Source: Polyodon spathula (lineage: Eukaryota; Chordata; Actinopteri; Acipenseriformes; Polyodontidae). From it: 64,000 bases of DNA. Every line of letters starts with the position of its first letter. Position 1 is the first letter of the stretch. The stretch is from NCBI RefSeq assembly GCF_017654505.1, contig NC_054553.1, positions 1,354,501 to 1,418,500 of the forward strand, written 5' to 3'. Below, one piece after another: positions 1-14,300 of the stretch. The notes below the pieces were generated by a model. The model worked only from the letters and a program-made list of their open reading frames with translations, ran no database searches and had not been told where the DNA came from. Both the position numbers and the translations under genes were made by a program.

Positions 1-50
1 CAAAATAAAATAATATTTTTGTCTATAATCATAGTCCAATCAGGTCCAAT

Positions 51-242
<192 letters not shown>

Positions 243-410
243 CTCATAATATAGCATATTATATCGAAACTTTCTTTCTTGTTAACCTATAAAATAGTTT
301 TTTTCCAAAACACAAAGGGTTTTGTAGTAATTCATTCGTTTTTTTTAATTTTAATAAACATTGTATATAATAGTAACATATATATATAGAGTATATATAT
401 ATGTGTATAC

Positions 411-432
411 ACCACACCACACACACACATAT

Positions 433-497
<65 letters not shown>
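411..497. repeat. (CA)n then (AT)n microsatellite
   Basis: A short CA stretch (411-429) followed by about 60 bp of (AT)n from 436. It is the second long AT tract within 500 bp. Confidence 0.97.
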
Positions 498-500
<3 letters not shown>

Positions 501-1563
501 TGTTTTTATTATTACTAAAGAATTTGTTACTAATAATGTTAACCAAAAAAGAAAAAGCCTATCCCCAGTAAATGTAGTTTATTTGGTAATGTATACATCA
601 ATCCTCAATAATTATTCTCACATTTCTCAGGTGACTGCTGTTTTTCTCTCATTATAGCTTTTGCTCATCTTATTGTTTTTCGTGTGTTATGAGCAGTTTA
701 ATAACAGTGTAAGCCTAGTGTCTCAGCAAAATAGTTATTATTCCTGTTGTGCTATCTAGAAAGAGCGTTTTAGTCAATAAAATTGTCTTGCTATTCAGAC
801 ATCTCTGAAAACATTACTTTAGTAATATAAATGTATAGAAAGCAAGAAAGAAAGACATTGGGTAATGTAAACAAACCTCATTAAATGAAATGCATTTCAC
901 ATTAGTTGTAACACATTTTTATAGGGCTAGCTGTTAAATACATACCTTATGACATATATTCTTGCAGACACAACCCACACACATTACATACACATTTATA
1001 AATAAATTAATTTAATACAAAAACAAATGTGATATTTAACTTGCCTTTTAAAGAACTTGTATTTCTTAAAAACAGCAAAGATTATTTTGTAAAATAACTA
1101 AAACCCCTTTTCGTAAGACTAAAGGCCTGCTGGAAGGGACGATATGTGTATATGCTAGTGAAGTCTGTGTATTTGTCTTAAAGTGTGTGAGTCACAAGCC
1201 TTGACGAGCTTGATGGCGACTCTCAGTAGAATAATCTGCAGTTACAGGTGTAAAGCGGCTGCTGTTATACTGCAGTTGCTGTTTGTTGTTTCAAGTAGCC
1301 CAGCATTCTGTTTATTTATCCCTCCCAGTGCTGTGCTCTACCACGTCTCCACTCCCAAATGATCTCTAATAGATTGCAGGCCTCCGGGTAGGTCCTTAAT
1401 TACTGTGAAGCAGATTACAGATCTTTGAGAGCCCATGCACAGTGTCCTCTCCAACCTGATTTAGAATCAACCAGTTTGATCAGAAGCTTGTGTACAGCTC
1501 GGAGATCAGCCATTGAGCTCCTGTTAATATCTTCGATAAACTAAATTCAGAAGCTTGGTGTAC

Positions 1564-1565
1564 TA

Positions 1566-1596
<31 letters not shown>

Positions 1597-1612
1597 GTCT
1601 GTCTATCTATAT
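1564..1612 (+). repeat. (CTGT)n/(CTAT)n microsatellite
   Basis: Tetranucleotide repeat with CTGT units drifting to CTAT and ATAT at the right end. Confidence 0.97.
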
Positions 1613-3494
1613 ATAAACACACCTAACACTGAGTGTATCTAGTACTTCTGTTCCTATATTTTCAAAATAAAGTTTCCTGCCTTCTTCTTTTTCCTCCTAA
1701 GCATCACAGGAGAAACTTTGGTCATTCAAGCAGAATTGTTGTAAGCTTTGATTTGGCCTGTTTGCAGTTGTGCAGCAGAGCTGTTCTGTGGAGCTTGTTT
1801 AAACTCTGAAGCCGCAGTGTATTTATGTAGGTGTCAAAGGCAGTGCAGAGGCAGCCCACTTCATATCTTTGAAGTCGGGGTGTGAAAATGACGGAAGTTG
1901 TTCTTGGGGAAGCTAAGCAAAGATAATGGTGGGTTTCACATATACTAATGGGCTTTTGGAGGTGTGGGGGTTGACGCTGCAGCCGCCACTGTTTGGATCT
2001 GTCTCTAAACAGACATGGAAAAACACTAGCCCAGGTCCTGTTCTGGTGAATCACTCTCTAATGAGGCTTTCAGCCTAATGCCTTGCAGATCAGCCCGTCT
2101 TCTAAAGACACATTTTGACTTTCGCTCTGGCCGGGAAGTTTATGGGGTTTTTATTTGGCTACATATAAAAAGCGCTTTCCCCGGGTGGCTGTAAAACGTA
2201 GATTTATTTCTGTGGCAGATGATTTTTCTTACTAGCTTGATGCCTTGCTGTGTGGGTTCAAGGTTTAAGAGCCCAAACGTTTTTCTTTACTGTTGAACTC
2301 TTCAGCCGCGGGTTTGAAAATGTTATGCGTGTCAGATGTGTAGCAGGCCAGTGATAAACCCGCACTTTCAATAGGCAAAGTTATTTCGGCCATTTAGCAG
2401 CTGTAGTTGTAACAGCACTGATCTGAGTGAGCAGGTACATGCGTTTATTTATATTATACAGCCTGTGCGATTCTGCTCGGCTGCTCTTTATGTGCTTGCA
2501 AGTCACTGAGCCCAGCGTCCTTTTGTGGACGTGTAGAGTATCCAGCTCTGTGACCTGTTTCTCCAATCCATGTGTGCAGTTTTGTTTCTCGTCAAAGTTA
2601 TACAGCCTCAACCCTGATAAGGTTCTCAAAGCGGTGCTAGTGAAACTTCACGCCTCCAGACTAGTGAGCCCAAGGCTTGGGTTGGGCCGTGGAAAGGAAT
2701 TTCCATCTAAAACAAACAAAAATTCTGCACAGCATGTCTTTGGGCGTGGCAAACTTGGCTAAAAGAGTTGAAATGGAAATTCAGCAGCGAGAACGCCCAA
2801 TACAATCCGCCTGCCATTCTGCACATCCACAAAATGACAGGGTATAATAGAACAAGGCCAATTGTTATTGCAAATGCACAGTGTTCCCGTTGTAATACAT
2901 TTACAAATGCCGTGGGTTGTTTTAGTTTTATTTATTTATTTTTGTATCTAGTCTGTCATGGAGATATACTGGAAGGTGTTTTTTTTTTTTTTTTTTTTTA
3001 ATTTTTGCTGCCATCTCTCCCCCTGGGAACAAAAGCCAGTAAAACTAATCCAATCCTTACCAAACTGTTCAAACTCTGTGCAAGGTGCCGAGCCGATGTT
3101 GTGAGCCTTAAGGCTCCAAATGTTCCTTTTCGGACATTTATCATGTTTTCTTTTCGCCCATTAAACAAAATATTAAGGTTTAATGAAGTATGAAATATGA
3201 AAAATGCATTTTATCCACCGGAACAAAGAAAGAAAGAAGGGGGAAAAAAAAACAAAACAAAAAAAACACTTGATTGATTTGAAACTATTGCTTTGAAATT
3301 AAGCTCTTCATATGCTGGAGGCCTGATATTAAATATGAAAAGGAGCAGGAGATATAATGGGATGAAAAGAGAAGCAGGGTTTCATTTCAATTAAGAAAAA
3401 AAAAGGCGAAGAAGAAAAGAAATGTTACTGTGGTATTATTATCAGTGCTGGGCCATGTAGTTTTCTTTAGAAAAAAATAGAAAAAATTATATTT

Positions 3495-3589
<95 letters not shown>

Positions 3590-3603
3590 ACTTTTTTTTT
3601 TTT
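3495..3603. repeat. (AT)n ~90 bp plus T-run
   Basis: Near-pure (AT)n from about 3499 to 3587, then CCAC and a T12 run. A candidate non-coding element follows immediately. Confidence 0.97.
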
Positions 3604-3960
3604 ATTAGAGTTGATTAGCGAGTGCAGTAATTATGCTGAGTATGTAATGCATATGGTTAGGTAGATTACATGAGACTGATTACTTATGCCCCAATTTTAA
3701 GCAGCAAATGGCAACGCTAATGGTGGTAATTCTCTGTTTGGGATAATTGTTCAAGTTAAATCGTATATATTTTTCCCCATTAGCTGCCATAGCAACAACC
3801 GGGAACATTTGTTTTTATCGCCCCAAAATAAATCCAAAATAAAATGGCCAGTGAAAATGATGAAAATAAGGTGATAGAGGCTTCAGCTGTGCAAACTGAA
3901 CTGATTAATAATTACTGTTAATCAATGTATTAATAATAAGAGGGTCTCAGTTTCGGAGCG
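3604..3960. promoter_or_regulatory. candidate conserved non-coding element in intron 1
   Basis: Repeat-free, AT-rich stretch with many homeodomain-type cores (TAATTA, ATTAATAATTACTG, GCTAATGG, CATTAG) and an X-box-like GCTGCCATAGCAAC at 3783-3796 that fits an RFX half-site pair. The texture is that of developmental enhancers, but no cross-species comparison was possible. Confidence 0.3.
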
Positions 3961-4162
3961 TGCGACTGCTATTGTATACTCTTTCTCAGCAATAAGGGAA
4001 ACCAAGGGAGGGTAGTTTAAAGCATTGGGTTTGTTTTGAATGGTCTCTAACAGCACTATGGGATTCATAGCTCCTCGGCGTTCTTATTAAATGGACTCTC
4101 CTGCCCCAGTTCGAATCTCGCATCATGTATAATACATTGCAGAGTTTATTGTAATAAAGCAA

Positions 4163-4208
4163 GCTGGAGAGGGAGGGAGAGAAAGAGAGGGAGACAGGGG
4201 AGAGAGAC
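4163..4208 (+). repeat. purine-rich GA tract
   Basis: An almost unbroken A/G run (GGAGAGGGAGGGAGAGAAAG, continuing) of about 45 bp interrupted only by one C. Such homopurine tracts can adopt triplex structures. Confidence 0.8.
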
Positions 4209-7200
4209 TCTGGCAATGCCTTCCAGATCAGTGTTCTGTGATTAAAACTGACAGTTCTGGGATTGACTTTGTCACAGTTTAAACAGATAATGTTAGCCTT
4301 CAGCTTTTTAATAACTCTTCTTGGAGCACAAGGGTTGTCGCGGTTTACTCTCCGCAAGGGGCTCCCTCAAGAAGAGGCAGAATGGTGCTTTTGTCTTGCA
4401 GTCGCCCTCCTGCCCACTTTCTTTATACAGGTTCTGATCACGTTTCACACATTTTATCACGCACACCGGAGCTTAAAAGCACATCTGACTGTCTTTTCCA
4501 GGAACCGATGGAACAGAAAGAAGCAGGCCTCTTGACTTAAACCCGTTGCTATCCCACCACTGGGGAGCAACTGGTTTATCTGCATGAATGCTTGTCTGGT
4601 CAAGGGCTGTTTCAAACATTCCGAGCTAGTATATGTGGTGTGGACATCTGTCCACCAGAACCAAAGCTTCTGAATGTATGCTCAGTTTTTTGCTCTTTGC
4701 TTTTCTTTTCTCTAAATACAGTATGTATCAGTATCTATCTGTTAAAGTGAAGGATAATCACAAACATAATAAAAACTTAGACCCAAAACAAGGAACATGT
4801 TTCAGGAACATATTTGCAAATGTCTGTCTCTGCTTTAGTAGGCTGAGAGGAATCACAATCCAGGTTTAAAAAGAAAAGAGAAAAAAATCAGAAACAGATT
4901 TTTAATCAGGATCATTTGGATCTGTTGCAAAGACAAAGTCCTTTATTCTCTCAAAGCTTTCGTTTGCTTTTGACTGCCAAGCTGTGCTTGTACCTTCGGC
5001 TTATAGTTTAGTTATTATTTTTTTAAATAAATTGACAGAGAGTGGATGATAAGATGGATAAAAACTTGTTTACAGTGCAGTCATGTACTGTATCGCTGCA
5101 GCAGATGAAAAAACTGTGCTGGAAAGGTTAGGTGCTGCGCTTGTCTGAGAGAGAGCATTCATAGACTGGAGAGAAGAATTAAATGGCTACAGCCGCAAAC
5201 TTGTTCAGCAGAAATTAGGAAAAGCTCCTTCTAGATGTGAAGCATTTATTGGTCTGACTCATTTCCCGATTGTAACATTGATTACCTTTCACCAGCTGTG
5301 AGCAAACAGACCTGGCTATGTATGGTCAAAGAATAGTCCTGTGCAACAGGGAACAGCCACCTACTCTCACACACTTTGCTTTTCAGCCTTGCACCTCCCA
5401 ACATTCTGCAAACGGAACACGTCCCATCAAGACCACTCATACTTCCATTCCTCCTTTCACATTTCTAGGAACCTGAAGCATTGTCATAGAATAAAGAATG
5501 CTGATCCAGAAAGTGACATCATGGTGTTTATAATGGATAGGTAGATGGTATTTAATAGTAAGGGAGCTGAGTAGAAGGTTAAATCCAACATTTTTCCCAC
5601 GCGCGGTTTTAAGTCATTCCAAACGAGGCAAGAGTGTATTCATTGATGGCTGTAAAGTTCATCGATTGGGATTTATTGAAGCCTGAGTGAACAGAACATG
5701 GTGAGAGAACATTTCACTAACCCTGTTATAGGACAGGTGGAGACCTTCCTGTAATTCATTATACCTCCTTCTAACAGACATTTTATTTTTTACTGCCATT
5801 CCAAGAAAATGCCTGTTCTCGCTATAATGAAAAAAAAAAAAGTTTTTATAAGGATAAACACGGCATCCGATTTACTGTGTGTGGAGCTAAAATCTGTAAT
5901 TATTTCACACCAGGGGGGCCTTTAACTAATGGCAGCTAAACCCAGGAATTTATAGTAAACCAGAAGACGCTCAAATTATTATTACAGATTGATTAAAATG
6001 AACATTGATTTGCTACTCGTGAGATCCACAGGTAGAGAGCCAATTCAGACTAGTGACAGTTAAACAACACATAATGGTTTGTAATGCTTGTAGATCACAT
6101 TTTGCTCTCATTTGGGAACAATAAGAAATTTTGTCTTTTTATTTTTTTATTTTTTTTTTTTTTATGGAAAGAATATTTTTATCAGAGCCACAAAGGTTTA
6201 GTGAGACGTATGCAATGCGTTTGGTTTAAAATGACTTTGCTGCTGATATCGCTGGGAGTATGTCTTGGTGGGCAAAGACAGAGACTGATCTCATTGCCAG
6301 TGAGACGTGCAAGTAGAGACGTTGTTCTACACGTTGCAGGCTGTCAGTTCCTGCCAGTGTGGTACAGAACAAGCAAAACTGAAGTGATGTCAAATGGGGG
6401 TAAAACTTGCTTTCTGCTGCAAGATTTGCAAATTTAGAACACTGCGGTCTGTTTGAATTAGGGGTTTGTTATAAAGTGCAGTTCTGTTTTCATTTTATAT
6501 TAGCCCTTTAGGAACATTATTCAGTACTGGCAATTCCCCTAATGTTCCTAAACCAGTAGTGTTCCGGCTGGGTCCAGCAGTGTTTTAACAGAATAGCCAG
6601 GATAATAGTAATGGACTGACAGTTATTAAGAACTGTGCCCTTGCGTAACAGCTCATCCGGTTTGTTTTAGAAATCAATTCACAGTATTACAGCCTTTTCA
6701 GTCACACAGTAAATTGTGTCAATCATTCTCCCACGGCTGTGACTTTCACCCTTCTTTTAAGCCAGTCTTGGTGAGGGATCACAGATTACAAATGCTTGTG
6801 ATTGCAAGAAATGGCAGATGCTCTTATAGTGGATTTTCGAACAAAAGGTCAGATTCCAAGACTCTTTTTTTCAGCCATCAACACGGCCGCACGTTTTTGA
6901 GCGACATGTGTTTTTTTAAAATAGACGGCAGGATTTATCCACATCTATTCAGCTTACCAGACAGACAGGTATGCTAAGACGTTCATATTTTTGACAGTTC
7001 TAAGCAAGTGGTAGTTGTTTGATAAATAAATGAGTCGGCATGCCGTTTCAGTTTAAAAAGCGATGCCCAATCATCATTTCATTTTCAGATCATTTTAATG
7101 GGGCCTGACAGTTTTAGGACTAACCTGCAGCAATGGAACTCCGAGTCAGTGTTTCCAGAACTTTTACTCTTTATTTTATTAATTAATTTTTTTGTACTAC

Positions 7201-7539
7201 TGCAGTTTAAGTAGCTTTTCTGTTCAGATCTCTTGTACTGCAGCATAACCAGCGATGTTGAGCAGAGCGGAAATCTAGTTTGAAAGCCTGACACAATGAA
7301 GGGAGCAGGGGTGAGACCAGGACAGAAGTAGGCTATGCTGTTTTGTGCATTACATCACCCTGGCTGGGATTAGAAGCTGTACAATATTTCAGTCTGTTAC
7401 CGAGAAAAAAAAAAAGATGCATTTTGGTGATCTAAATGAAGGAGACAAAAGCTGATTGTAGGGTGTGCTCTGGAACGGATGAAGCTGACAGCCATTCTAA
7501 AACCCATTAGAACCCATTTCTATGAACATTTGAAATGAA

Positions 7540-7630
7540 TTGGTGATGCACTTTCCCGCTGGGCGGACTTTGCTGTAAGTGTGTCACAGCGACAGATGGG
7601 CTGTCCCTATCAATCGCTATTATTGATTAA
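7540..7630. promoter_or_regulatory. candidate homeodomain cofactor-site cluster
   Basis: GACAGATGGGCTGTCCCTAT, then CAATCGCTATTATTGATTAA, contains MEIS/PBX-like (GACAG, ATCAATC) and HOX-like cores close together. Weak evidence from motif matching alone. Confidence 0.2.
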
Positions 7631-7943
7631 AAAAAAAAGTGTGTAGCATCACAATCTTACAGGTGCTGTATGAACGACCGTCTCAGTGTATAACAACCAG
7701 GCTTGTCCTTTATAAAAAGGGTTTCTCACGTTTCTCTTTAATATATTCACTATTGCTCTGATTTTTGTTAAATCGTCTGCTGGATGTAGCTGGTAGGAGT
7801 TAATAGTTTGGTGTGGTCTGCAAGAATATTGTGTCCCGTTTCCCACTAGAAATAACAAAAGGCAGTTTGCTCCAATCCTTGAAGGCTCTGAGTTTCTTTT
7901 GCTGTCTTATCCCCCTCCAGCAGGTTTGAGGGGTGCGTTTGGC

Positions 7944-7958
7944 CGTTGCTATGCAAAT
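7944..7958 (+). promoter_or_regulatory. perfect octamer overlapping an X-box-like site
   Basis: ATGCAAAT at 7951-7958 is the POU-factor octamer. GTTGCTATGCAAA across it resembles an RFX X-box. A single site, so occupancy is speculative. Confidence 0.25.
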
Positions 7959-8230
7959 ACATATAGAAATGGGCTAAAACCTGTAGCGATGGGTGACGAG
8001 AAGCATGGATTAAAAGCCATGCTATTAGTGCTCTAGCCCGACTCCTGAAGATCTCTCAGCTCAAACCCCTGACAGTAGTGGCAGCTGTGAAGGAGAGCTC
8101 AATGGTGGCACACCAGGAGTGCCGAAACTGAGCCGCACGCTTTCTTTAACTGAGGTCAATGAAGAAAACACAATGGACAGCGCGAGGAAAACTGAAAGCA
8201 GTACATATAACTGTTGATTAATAAAGACTA

Positions 8231-8248
8231 TTAATAATAATAATAATA

Positions 8249-8300
<52 letters not shown>
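8231..8300 (+). repeat. (AAT)n microsatellite
   Basis: About 70 bp of TAA/AAT trinucleotide repeat with one slip near 8250. Tyr- or Ile-only open frames here are artefacts. Confidence 0.98.
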
Positions 8301-11300
8301 GTAAAGAAAAACTGCATTAAACAACTTTTTAAACAACTTTCTCTCACTTCTAAAATATTTCCCATGAAACAGGTAAATGAAATGAACAATGTAATTCTAA
8401 TGGATATATGAGGGTATTGCATATATTAGCCGCACCCTTTATAATTGTTGTGCCGATCAAGATATTTTGTTCCCTGTCCAGTCCAATACACTAAGTGCAA
8501 TTTAACTGGAGTGCATTGAGTGGAAATTGCAGTCGTTAATGTTATTGTTATCCTTGGTTGTACTTCAGTTTGTCTCTCAATTGAGTTAGTCACAAGGCAG
8601 ATGTGCTCTGGATGAAAGCCAGGGGTTTGGGTGTCCTGTAATTGAATTATTTTGATAGCCTGGGTGAGTGATGGAGTCAAATGTTCACAGATTCCTCCTT
8701 TTTTGTCTCTCTGTTATTCTTTGCTCCGATCCAGGCTTTTTTAGACAATCGAAAGACAAAAGGGCTGTAAAAGCAATCATAGATTAGATCTGGAAACAAA
8801 GGGTTTTGTTTTGAATAAGCTGCAAGCAACTGGGTTAAAGTTTCAGGAAACAGTTTACAGTCGGGTACTGCCAAAGCCATGTTGAATTTCCTTTCAGTCT
8901 ATTCTGTTTTAGTTGAAATGACATATCTCAAAGAAACATTATCCCTATGGTGACCTGTAGATTACCAGCTCAGGCTCTGACGTACAAAGGTCACAGCAGA
9001 AGTGTCAAAAATGTTCTGTTGATGTATCGGACTGATTGTAGGGTAGTATTATTTCCTGAACTTGAAAGTGCATTGGCACTAAGAAAAAAAACACCAAAAC
9101 ACGAACAGTATTATTCATTAACTAGTTTATTTTTTTAATTTTGTTGTATCTGTACCAATAAAACGATAAGGCAGAAATTTCCTAACAGTTCACAAAATTG
9201 TAATTACAAAAAAGTTATGCTGTCACTCATCCCCCACTGCATTACATTAAATCAGCCTTGAAAAGAGGATCTCTAGGCCAGTAAACTAGACTGGAATCCT
9301 TTATTTTGCTGCCGACCTTGGGGGTTTCCCAACCCATCCTGGTTTTATAACTCCTTTAAACCTGGTCAGACTGAAAATAGGGTTTGAAGTCCCATGGAAA
9401 CAATAGGCATGCAGGAACTTGCAGTGCAGCTATAAGTTTCTGCTATAAAACCACGGAAGATGCTGCTTCTGTGGGATACAAAGATAGATTCCTCGGCTGC
9501 TGTGGTATGTGGCTAATTGTGGACAAGGAGACCACACAATTAGACAGGGATTAGAAATTGTGCTGGCTTGCCCTTAGTAAAGAACTTGGATGTATTAAAA
9601 AAAATTATAATCAAATTCTACAAAGAAAATTGTTTTAAAGGTCTTGACTGCAGTGCAGTGAAGCAAACAGACATTTAGCTGACCATTCAGATCACATTGC
9701 AATTATTTACAAAGAATTGCTCTACACAAAGCTATTGTAATAAAACACGCACTGCCCATGAGTCGATTAATTACGGCAACGATAAAAGTTTCAAAGATCT
9801 AATGGGCAAGACACAATAGCACTCTGTTTTTAATACATCATTCCACAGTAGAACATGTGATATAGTTGATGAATTCTTGTTTAGCTAGATTCCATTTAAA
9901 TTTGAAACATCAATCAGACCACAGAAAGGAGAGACCACCTCCCTTAGGGGAAGTCTTTTCTGCCTGTCCTCATTATCTTACAATTCAGATGCTGTTTATG
10001 ACTTGCCTGCCATGAAATCAGACCTCCAGGACAAGGCCTTCGCTCACCTCCCTGACCTCACAGTGAGACCTTACCCATGGCCTTGAATGCTTCAATGGGC
10101 TGAGTTTACACAGGTGGTACGAGGCTGAGTGATATTGGCCTAGACCCCATACATACCCATGGCAATATTTGTTGAGTCTTGATTTTCACTGATGGCATTC
10201 TAAAGATATTTAAATAATTACCCAGGGTACAAATAATTCTTTAGACCATTTCTTCCTGTAAGGGTCTTTGCAGAGGAATTTGGTTTTCATCAAATTGAGA
10301 AAAAGCAACAGAGGCTTATGGCCAGTTGAATATAAGATCACATTTTCTTACTTTCCTACGGCAGTCCGAAACAATATCATACTGATAGCAGGTCTTCAGT
10401 TCCGCTTTTCTTTCCTTTTCATAGTTTTGAAATAATCCGGTTTCACTGTAGACCTGAGGGCAGATATGTAAACCCCGGATGCTTAATATTGTGTCTTTTA
10501 ATGGATTAGTTAGCAGCCAGTCTGAAGTATCTGATAGCATTACTGTACGTGACTGTTGCCTAACAGAGAACACAAAGTGCACTGAACTAACAAATTACTG
10601 CTCGTGGAAAAAAGCAGGAGCAAGAGGAAGAATTGGTGACCAACATTGCAAATCACCACCCAGTTGTTGTTTCAGGATACGGAAAATAAAAAGTAAAAAC
10701 ATCAATTGAAGCATTTTGTAGTTTTACTTATTTGTTTACTTTACCTTTTGTAGCCTAATATCATTGAGATAGTACTGTAATTAGCATCAAACCATACAGC
10801 AGCAACCCTGTCGCTCCTTGAAAGGTTTGGCAGTGTGCATGAGTTACCCCTGATAAGCTGGAGGACATTGTTTCCAATAGCCTTTCTTCAGACTTGAAAA
10901 ATGGGTTCAATTCACGTCATCTGTTAGTGCTCATAAATGCATGGTTTACGTGGGAGATAGAGCCATTTAAAAACAGAAATCATTCAATGCTGTATATCAG
11001 AGTTCTGGTTGCCAGCTGCCCCACAGCCATCTTATTATACATCAACATTTTTCCATTACAAAGTTCTGTTTGAAAAATCAGCCCCGTGCTTTGTGTCTGG
11101 CTTGTACCCTGGTATAAATTTGGAAATGTCACCACTGCAAATTGAACCGAGTCTGAAATTCATCTTGAAAGGAAAAGGAATTGAGAGAACACAATATTAA
11201 AGGTGCAATGCTCTTTTAAGTTTACTCGATATGTTACAAATGTGCACTATACATACATACATGTAATTTGGAGACGTACTTTTATATCGAGCAGGGGGTC

Positions 11301-14300
11301 ACAGGTGGAATGAGCTATACAGTCTCATCCGATGAAGATGGGGATCCCTGGTCAGATCTGCTGTGAATACTAAAACAAGGGGGCAAGGAGAATCATATGC
11401 TTTTGTGCAAAGTTTCAAGCACTGCAGACCTAGCCTCCTGGCAGAACATTTGGCTCTTGGTTAGGGATATACAGTGTCATGTGATCGGCAGACTGACTGA
11501 TGTATAATGTGCAAGTGACACAGTCGAGTGAAGAAGGCATTAAGATATTCCGGAACACACTGATGTTTTTTTATTTTTTTATTTGTAACTTTGTAAGCAG
11601 GGCTTGGGTTTAATCATTTTAGGAACATTCTGGTAACAATACATTTGCACAAAGCTAAGTGCCAGCAAAGTCAGAAGCAGTATTGTTTCGTGTTTTATTT
11701 ATTTTTTAATATATGAATAAATATTATTTATTTGCCTGGTGTATAGTTATCGAAGACAGCTAGGGTTTAATATATTTCTTCTGTCTGTGCAAAGTGGTAA
11801 AACGCTGATTTGAGAAAGAGTGATTCCCTTTTTTTGCATCCTCTTTTTATGTGCAACCCTGGCTGTCTAACTGCTAACTTTAGGTCTCTGAAGATGCCTT
11901 GTCCAATAAAGCTTCCTACAGCAAAGCCCTTTGTGCAGATTAGAAATGACTGGCTGGAAAGGTATTACGATGTTAATGTGACTTTTTGTTGGGGCTCCAA
12001 AGCCACCAGTAAAAGGCAGTGCTCCTCTTTAAAATTCAAGAGCACCCCTGCAGCTCTGGGCTGGGTATTGGTTTCCCTTTGATATTCCATTGGAGGAGGT
12101 TGGTGGAAGTGTGAAATGGCTTGCTCTTCAAAGTGCTGCACAGACCCCGAGATTAAGAACCCCTGAAAGATGTCTGTTACAAACAGTACTGCTTCCTGAC
12201 AAAAGGTGGGGAAAATAATTAGATTTTACGTCTTCTGTTAATACAAAGCCCAGAACGCCTTAGCCTTTAAGATCGGGGCTGTATATGTGCGTTTGCGGCA
12301 GCTTCTGAAATTCAAAACAATGTAGCGGCTGTGTCCGAGGTATTAGGCCTCTTGTGTTATGGTCAAGCGCTCAGGAGTGATCGGTGTCCCAAGTCACATT
12401 TCAGAGCAGGAGTGCAGCTGTTACCACAAAGGGCAGCGCTGGCTGTGTGCAGGAGCTCAGGTGTCAGCACGGAGAAGGTCCCTGTAGATGAAGGGGAAAG
12501 ATCACTTACAGCTGGTGTTAATAGTGAAAATGTAGATTTACTAAAGGCATTGCTGTGCCTGGGTTCTGAAGCATTTCACCATCTGTTGTAGAAAGTTGTA
12601 TAGTATTTTTTTGTGTTAAGGTTACTGTAGTTGCTGCACTATGTTTAGTTTAGTTGTTATGCTTACCTTAAACAGCACGAGCAATGTAATCAGGTAGCAT
12701 ATTTTTTTTTTTTTTGGTTGAGTTTCAATTTAATCTCGGATCTGGTATTTAGCAGATGCATATTTTAACAGTAAATATTTAAATGAAAAGCATTTCTAGC
12801 AGTTAAAGCAAGACGTACACACAGAGGCTGGAAGACATAAATATTAATGACACATGGAGTTGTTTGTATATTTTAAAGCTATTACGTTTCAGTCCTGTAT
12901 TGCTGCCTGGAGTTTTTAATGGTGAGTGACTGGTCTGCTGTATTTGAGGGACACTCTGCTAGTATTAACTCGTTACATTGATGCTAATTATCATTTAAAA
13001 AATGTGATTACTCCAGGGCCCATCTTTATTAATACAGCTAAAGCCGTCCCAATTAAAAAAAGGGTAGCTTTCTCTGTCTGTTTTGAATCCATGGGGGTAT
13101 CCAGCACTTGTAAAATACAGAAATTGAATGGAGACACCCAAATACCACCCCTTCTATTCTCTCTGTTTTGAAGCTTTAGTTCAACTTGAAGCCCCTATTC
13201 TAAAAGCAGACCCAGGAACAAGAAAAAATGTTAAGAAGGTCAAAGTGTGCTGGTAGTTTTTATTGCCTGGCACTTCCTGGCCAAATGGGCTGTTTCTGTA
13301 GAGGGTGGAGACGGCATTAGCATTTAGACAGAGGGGGCTGTGCCCAAACCTCTTGTCAACCAGAACAAAGGGCAAAGGGATTATTTCTGTGGCCGGGTCT
13401 CAGCACTTGAAGACAGCATGGTTTTTGAAAAGATAATGAACATCCTTCCTCAACCCTCTCCCACCCCCTTCATGAACATCAAGTTATTAAAAACTTTGGC
13501 CCAAGCCACAGTCTTCAATTCTTCAACTGCGTAATCTTCTTTTATTGTGTTACGTTGCGTAAACTATGGGGAGATTGAGCTGTCTTTCATACTGACAGGC
13601 TTTCAAGGAGTCGAGTACATATCTTTCTGTTTTTTTTTTGGCAGCTATTCATGCTTTATTACATTTGAAATATAAAAACAAAACAAAAAAACGACCTACA
13701 TCTCAGTATAAGGGACCTGATGACAAGGTGCTGATTTTGTCAGAACTGGACTGAACTTGTTGCATTAAAGTAAAAGAAGAGCTAGCCTATGGAAGCATTA
13801 GAAGGTCAGACCTTTTTCATTACGAGCTATCTGCTCCTAGAGCCTTGGTCCTAAGAATGTGAAATATCAGCAATCACCCTGAGCACTCAATAACATTTTT
13901 ATTGCACTGGCATTTACCAACATTCAAGCACAGTTTTGGCTCATATATCCTTAAATCCTTAATGCGCCATATCATGTAAACCAAGAATATGGTGTTCTGG
14001 GAAAGTAAGAGTTTTGAGGTTTTTGAAATAAAAAGCCCTTTTCTTTAGTTCAGCACTCATCTTTTGGCCTTTAGGGGTTCTCACTGTCTTTCTGAAGACT
14101 GGGTGAGTTTAGTTTGCTTACATGTGATCAACCTAAGGGGTTTTGGAAGAGCTCCTGGTACAGAACCCATGTTGCTGACACCTTCTTCAGCCAGATGTTT
14201 CATCAGTCTGTGTTGACACCATGCTTACACCTACTCACATCACAGAACAAGAGCTGTGTCATTGAAGCAGGAACGAACACGAGGCTCCGGAAAGTATCTT

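Noticed and set aside
1722..2054. 110-codon minus-strand frame
   Set aside because: No recognisable domain, no splice or promoter context; consistent with chance.
4105..4125. B-box-like GTTCGAATCTC suggesting a tRNA or SINE
   Set aside because: No A box or cloverleaf could be formed upstream.
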